Assembly: GCA_020441005.1 (NCBI GenBank) | Contig: JAGRNA010000110.1 | Location: forward strand, 1-32,144 | Reading direction: 5' to 3' | Source of the DNA: Leptospiraceae bacterium | GTDB taxonomy: Bacteria > Spirochaetota > Leptospiria > Leptospirales > Leptonemataceae | Length of the DNA: 32,144 bases | Shown: positions 31,578-32,144 of the stretch, in pieces | How positions within the stretch are numbered: the first letter of the stretch is position 1 | Layout of the letters: each line of letters starts with the position of its first letter | Translations under genes and position numbers: made by a program | Notes under the pieces: generated by a model | Seen by the model: the letters and a program-made list of their open reading frames with translations, nothing else | What the model was told of the DNA's origin: nothing | Databases searched by the model: none

Positions 31578-32144
31578 TTAGCGCGGTACGGCTGGTTGCC
31601 CCCGCTGTCGAATAGCGCGCACGCCGGTGTAGCGCTCTAATAACAGTACGATTTGTGCATGGTTGCTATGCTGGGCCAGGGCAGTGGCATCCCAGGAACC
31701 AGCCTTGCGCGATGCATCGGCCTTATAGGCAATCAGGGTTTTCACCATATCGAGGTGGCCATAATAGGCCGCATACATCAAGGCGGTCCAGCCCTTGAAA
31801 TCTGCATTGGGATCGGCGCCTTTCGCCAGGTAATCACGCACCGCCCTGGTATTGCCAGCGCGCGCCGCCTTGATCATTGGCAGGTTGTAGGCCGGATTGA
31901 TCTGGTCTGGCCGGGATACATCCTCATCCGGATCATTTGGATTTGTAGTGTCGGTGTTGCTGCCCTGGACGACGCGCACCAGACGAAAGCCCAGGGATGA
32001 CGAATGTTGATCCGGGTCCCGCAAATGAAAATCGGAATAGAGTTCCCAACGACCGCTATCATAGGCCAGGCCAACGATGTGGTACAGGGAACCATCAGGC
32101 AGACCCTTGGGGTCTGTTTCCTGGAAGGATGCCGCATAACAAAA
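31578..32144 (-). CDS. FGE/SUMF1-like C-terminus joined to ankyrin repeats (5' end outside window)
   Basis: The minus-strand frame is open from the window's right edge, giving the last 188 residues. The first 60 or so end GRWELYSDFHLRDPDQHSSS then LGFRLVRVVQ, the characteristic end of formylglycine-generating-enzyme-like (sulfatase-modifying factor) domains. An acidic/Asn linker (DTTNPNDPDEDVSRPDQINP) follows. Then there are about three ankyrin-type repeats: MIKAARAGNTRAVRDYLAKG, GWTALMYAAYYGHLDMVKTL and ALAQHSNHAQIVLLLER. Ankyrin identity is strong. The FGE-like part is a call from the short C-terminal end only, since the body is outside the window. Such a fusion would couple a C-type-lectin-like or FGE fold to a protein-binding module. 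Its 3' end lies 9 bases from the GST-like gene. Confidence 0.72.
   Translation of the reverse strand, partial: FCYAASFQETDPKGLPDGSLYHIVGLAYDSGRWELYSDFHLRDPDQHSSSLGFRLVRVVQGSNTDTTNPNDPDEDVSRPDQINPAYNLPMIKAARAGNTRAVRDYLAKGADPNADFKGWTALMYAAYYGHLDMVKTLIAYKADASRKAGSWDATALAQHSNHAQIVLLLERYTGVRAIRQRGQPAVPR

Noticed and set aside
1-32144. Search by eye for CRISPR arrays, tRNA or rRNA genes, transposases, integrases and toxin-antitoxin pairs
   Set aside because: None seen; no regularly spaced direct repeats outside the MORN-like coding repeats, and no matching protein motifs. A tRNA or covariance-model scan was not possible here.

Overview
This 32 kb window is chromosomal DNA of moderate to fairly high GC, densely packed with genes on both strands. 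It holds no mobile elements, rRNA, tRNA or CRISPR array that I can see. The best guess for the source is a spirochaete of the order Leptospirales, of a Leptonema- or Turneriella-like type. The reasons are many predicted lipoproteins with loose spirochaete-style lipoboxes, cysteine-rich lipoproteins of unknown family, a GAF-plus-class III cyclase protein, and a Bpt/Ate-type aminoacyl-tRNA transferase. The assignment is inferred from gene content only.

Layout. 1-969: 3' part of pyruvate kinase, entering from the left edge. 936-3788 (minus): an ArsC/Spx-like gene followed by an MCE-type lipid transport set (ATPase, MCE substrate-binding protein, auxiliary lipoprotein) with no permease beside it. 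4081-6656 (minus): patatin-like phospholipase and a MORN-like repeat lipoprotein. 6728-7645: unknown lipoprotein. 7742-8923 (minus): alanine racemase. 9114-9248: a 44-residue very basic protein with its own likely promoter. 9254-11014 (minus): a GT-C-like membrane protein and a STAS-like protein with a zinc ribbon. 11072-11974: an alpha/beta hydrolase with Gly where the nucleophile Ser should be.

12121-16647 is a plus-strand block of envelope genes: two related TRL-like lipoproteins, a six-cysteine lipoprotein, a TonB-dependent receptor, and an overlapping lipoprotein with eight cysteines. It is followed by serC and a 67-residue protein. 18208-19263 (minus) holds bpt and a Kazal-like lipoprotein, closed by a strong terminator and diverging from a GAF/adenylate cyclase gene (19310-21607). 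21745-23732 is a tightly overlapping trio: DUF2505-like gene, argB, apt.

24171-26075 (minus) is a ClC chloride transporter with CBS domains. A 628-base stretch with at most one doubtful small gene follows, then gltD and a small Smr-domain protein. pyrE and an FKBP-type isomerase (minus) diverge from gpsA and a glutathione S-transferase-like gene. The right edge cuts a minus-strand gene whose product appears to join a formylglycine-generating-enzyme-like end to ankyrin repeats.

Much of the window is housekeeping (pyk, alr, serC, argB, apt, gltD, pyrE, gpsA). The accessory interest lies in the envelope and lipoprotein genes and in several unusual domain arrangements. I do not see a clearly new defence or mobile system. 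The best leads are the serine-less hydrolase, the TonB receptor/cysteine-rich lipoprotein pair with its upstream lipoproteins, the STAS-zinc ribbon protein, and the ankyrin fusion at the edge.
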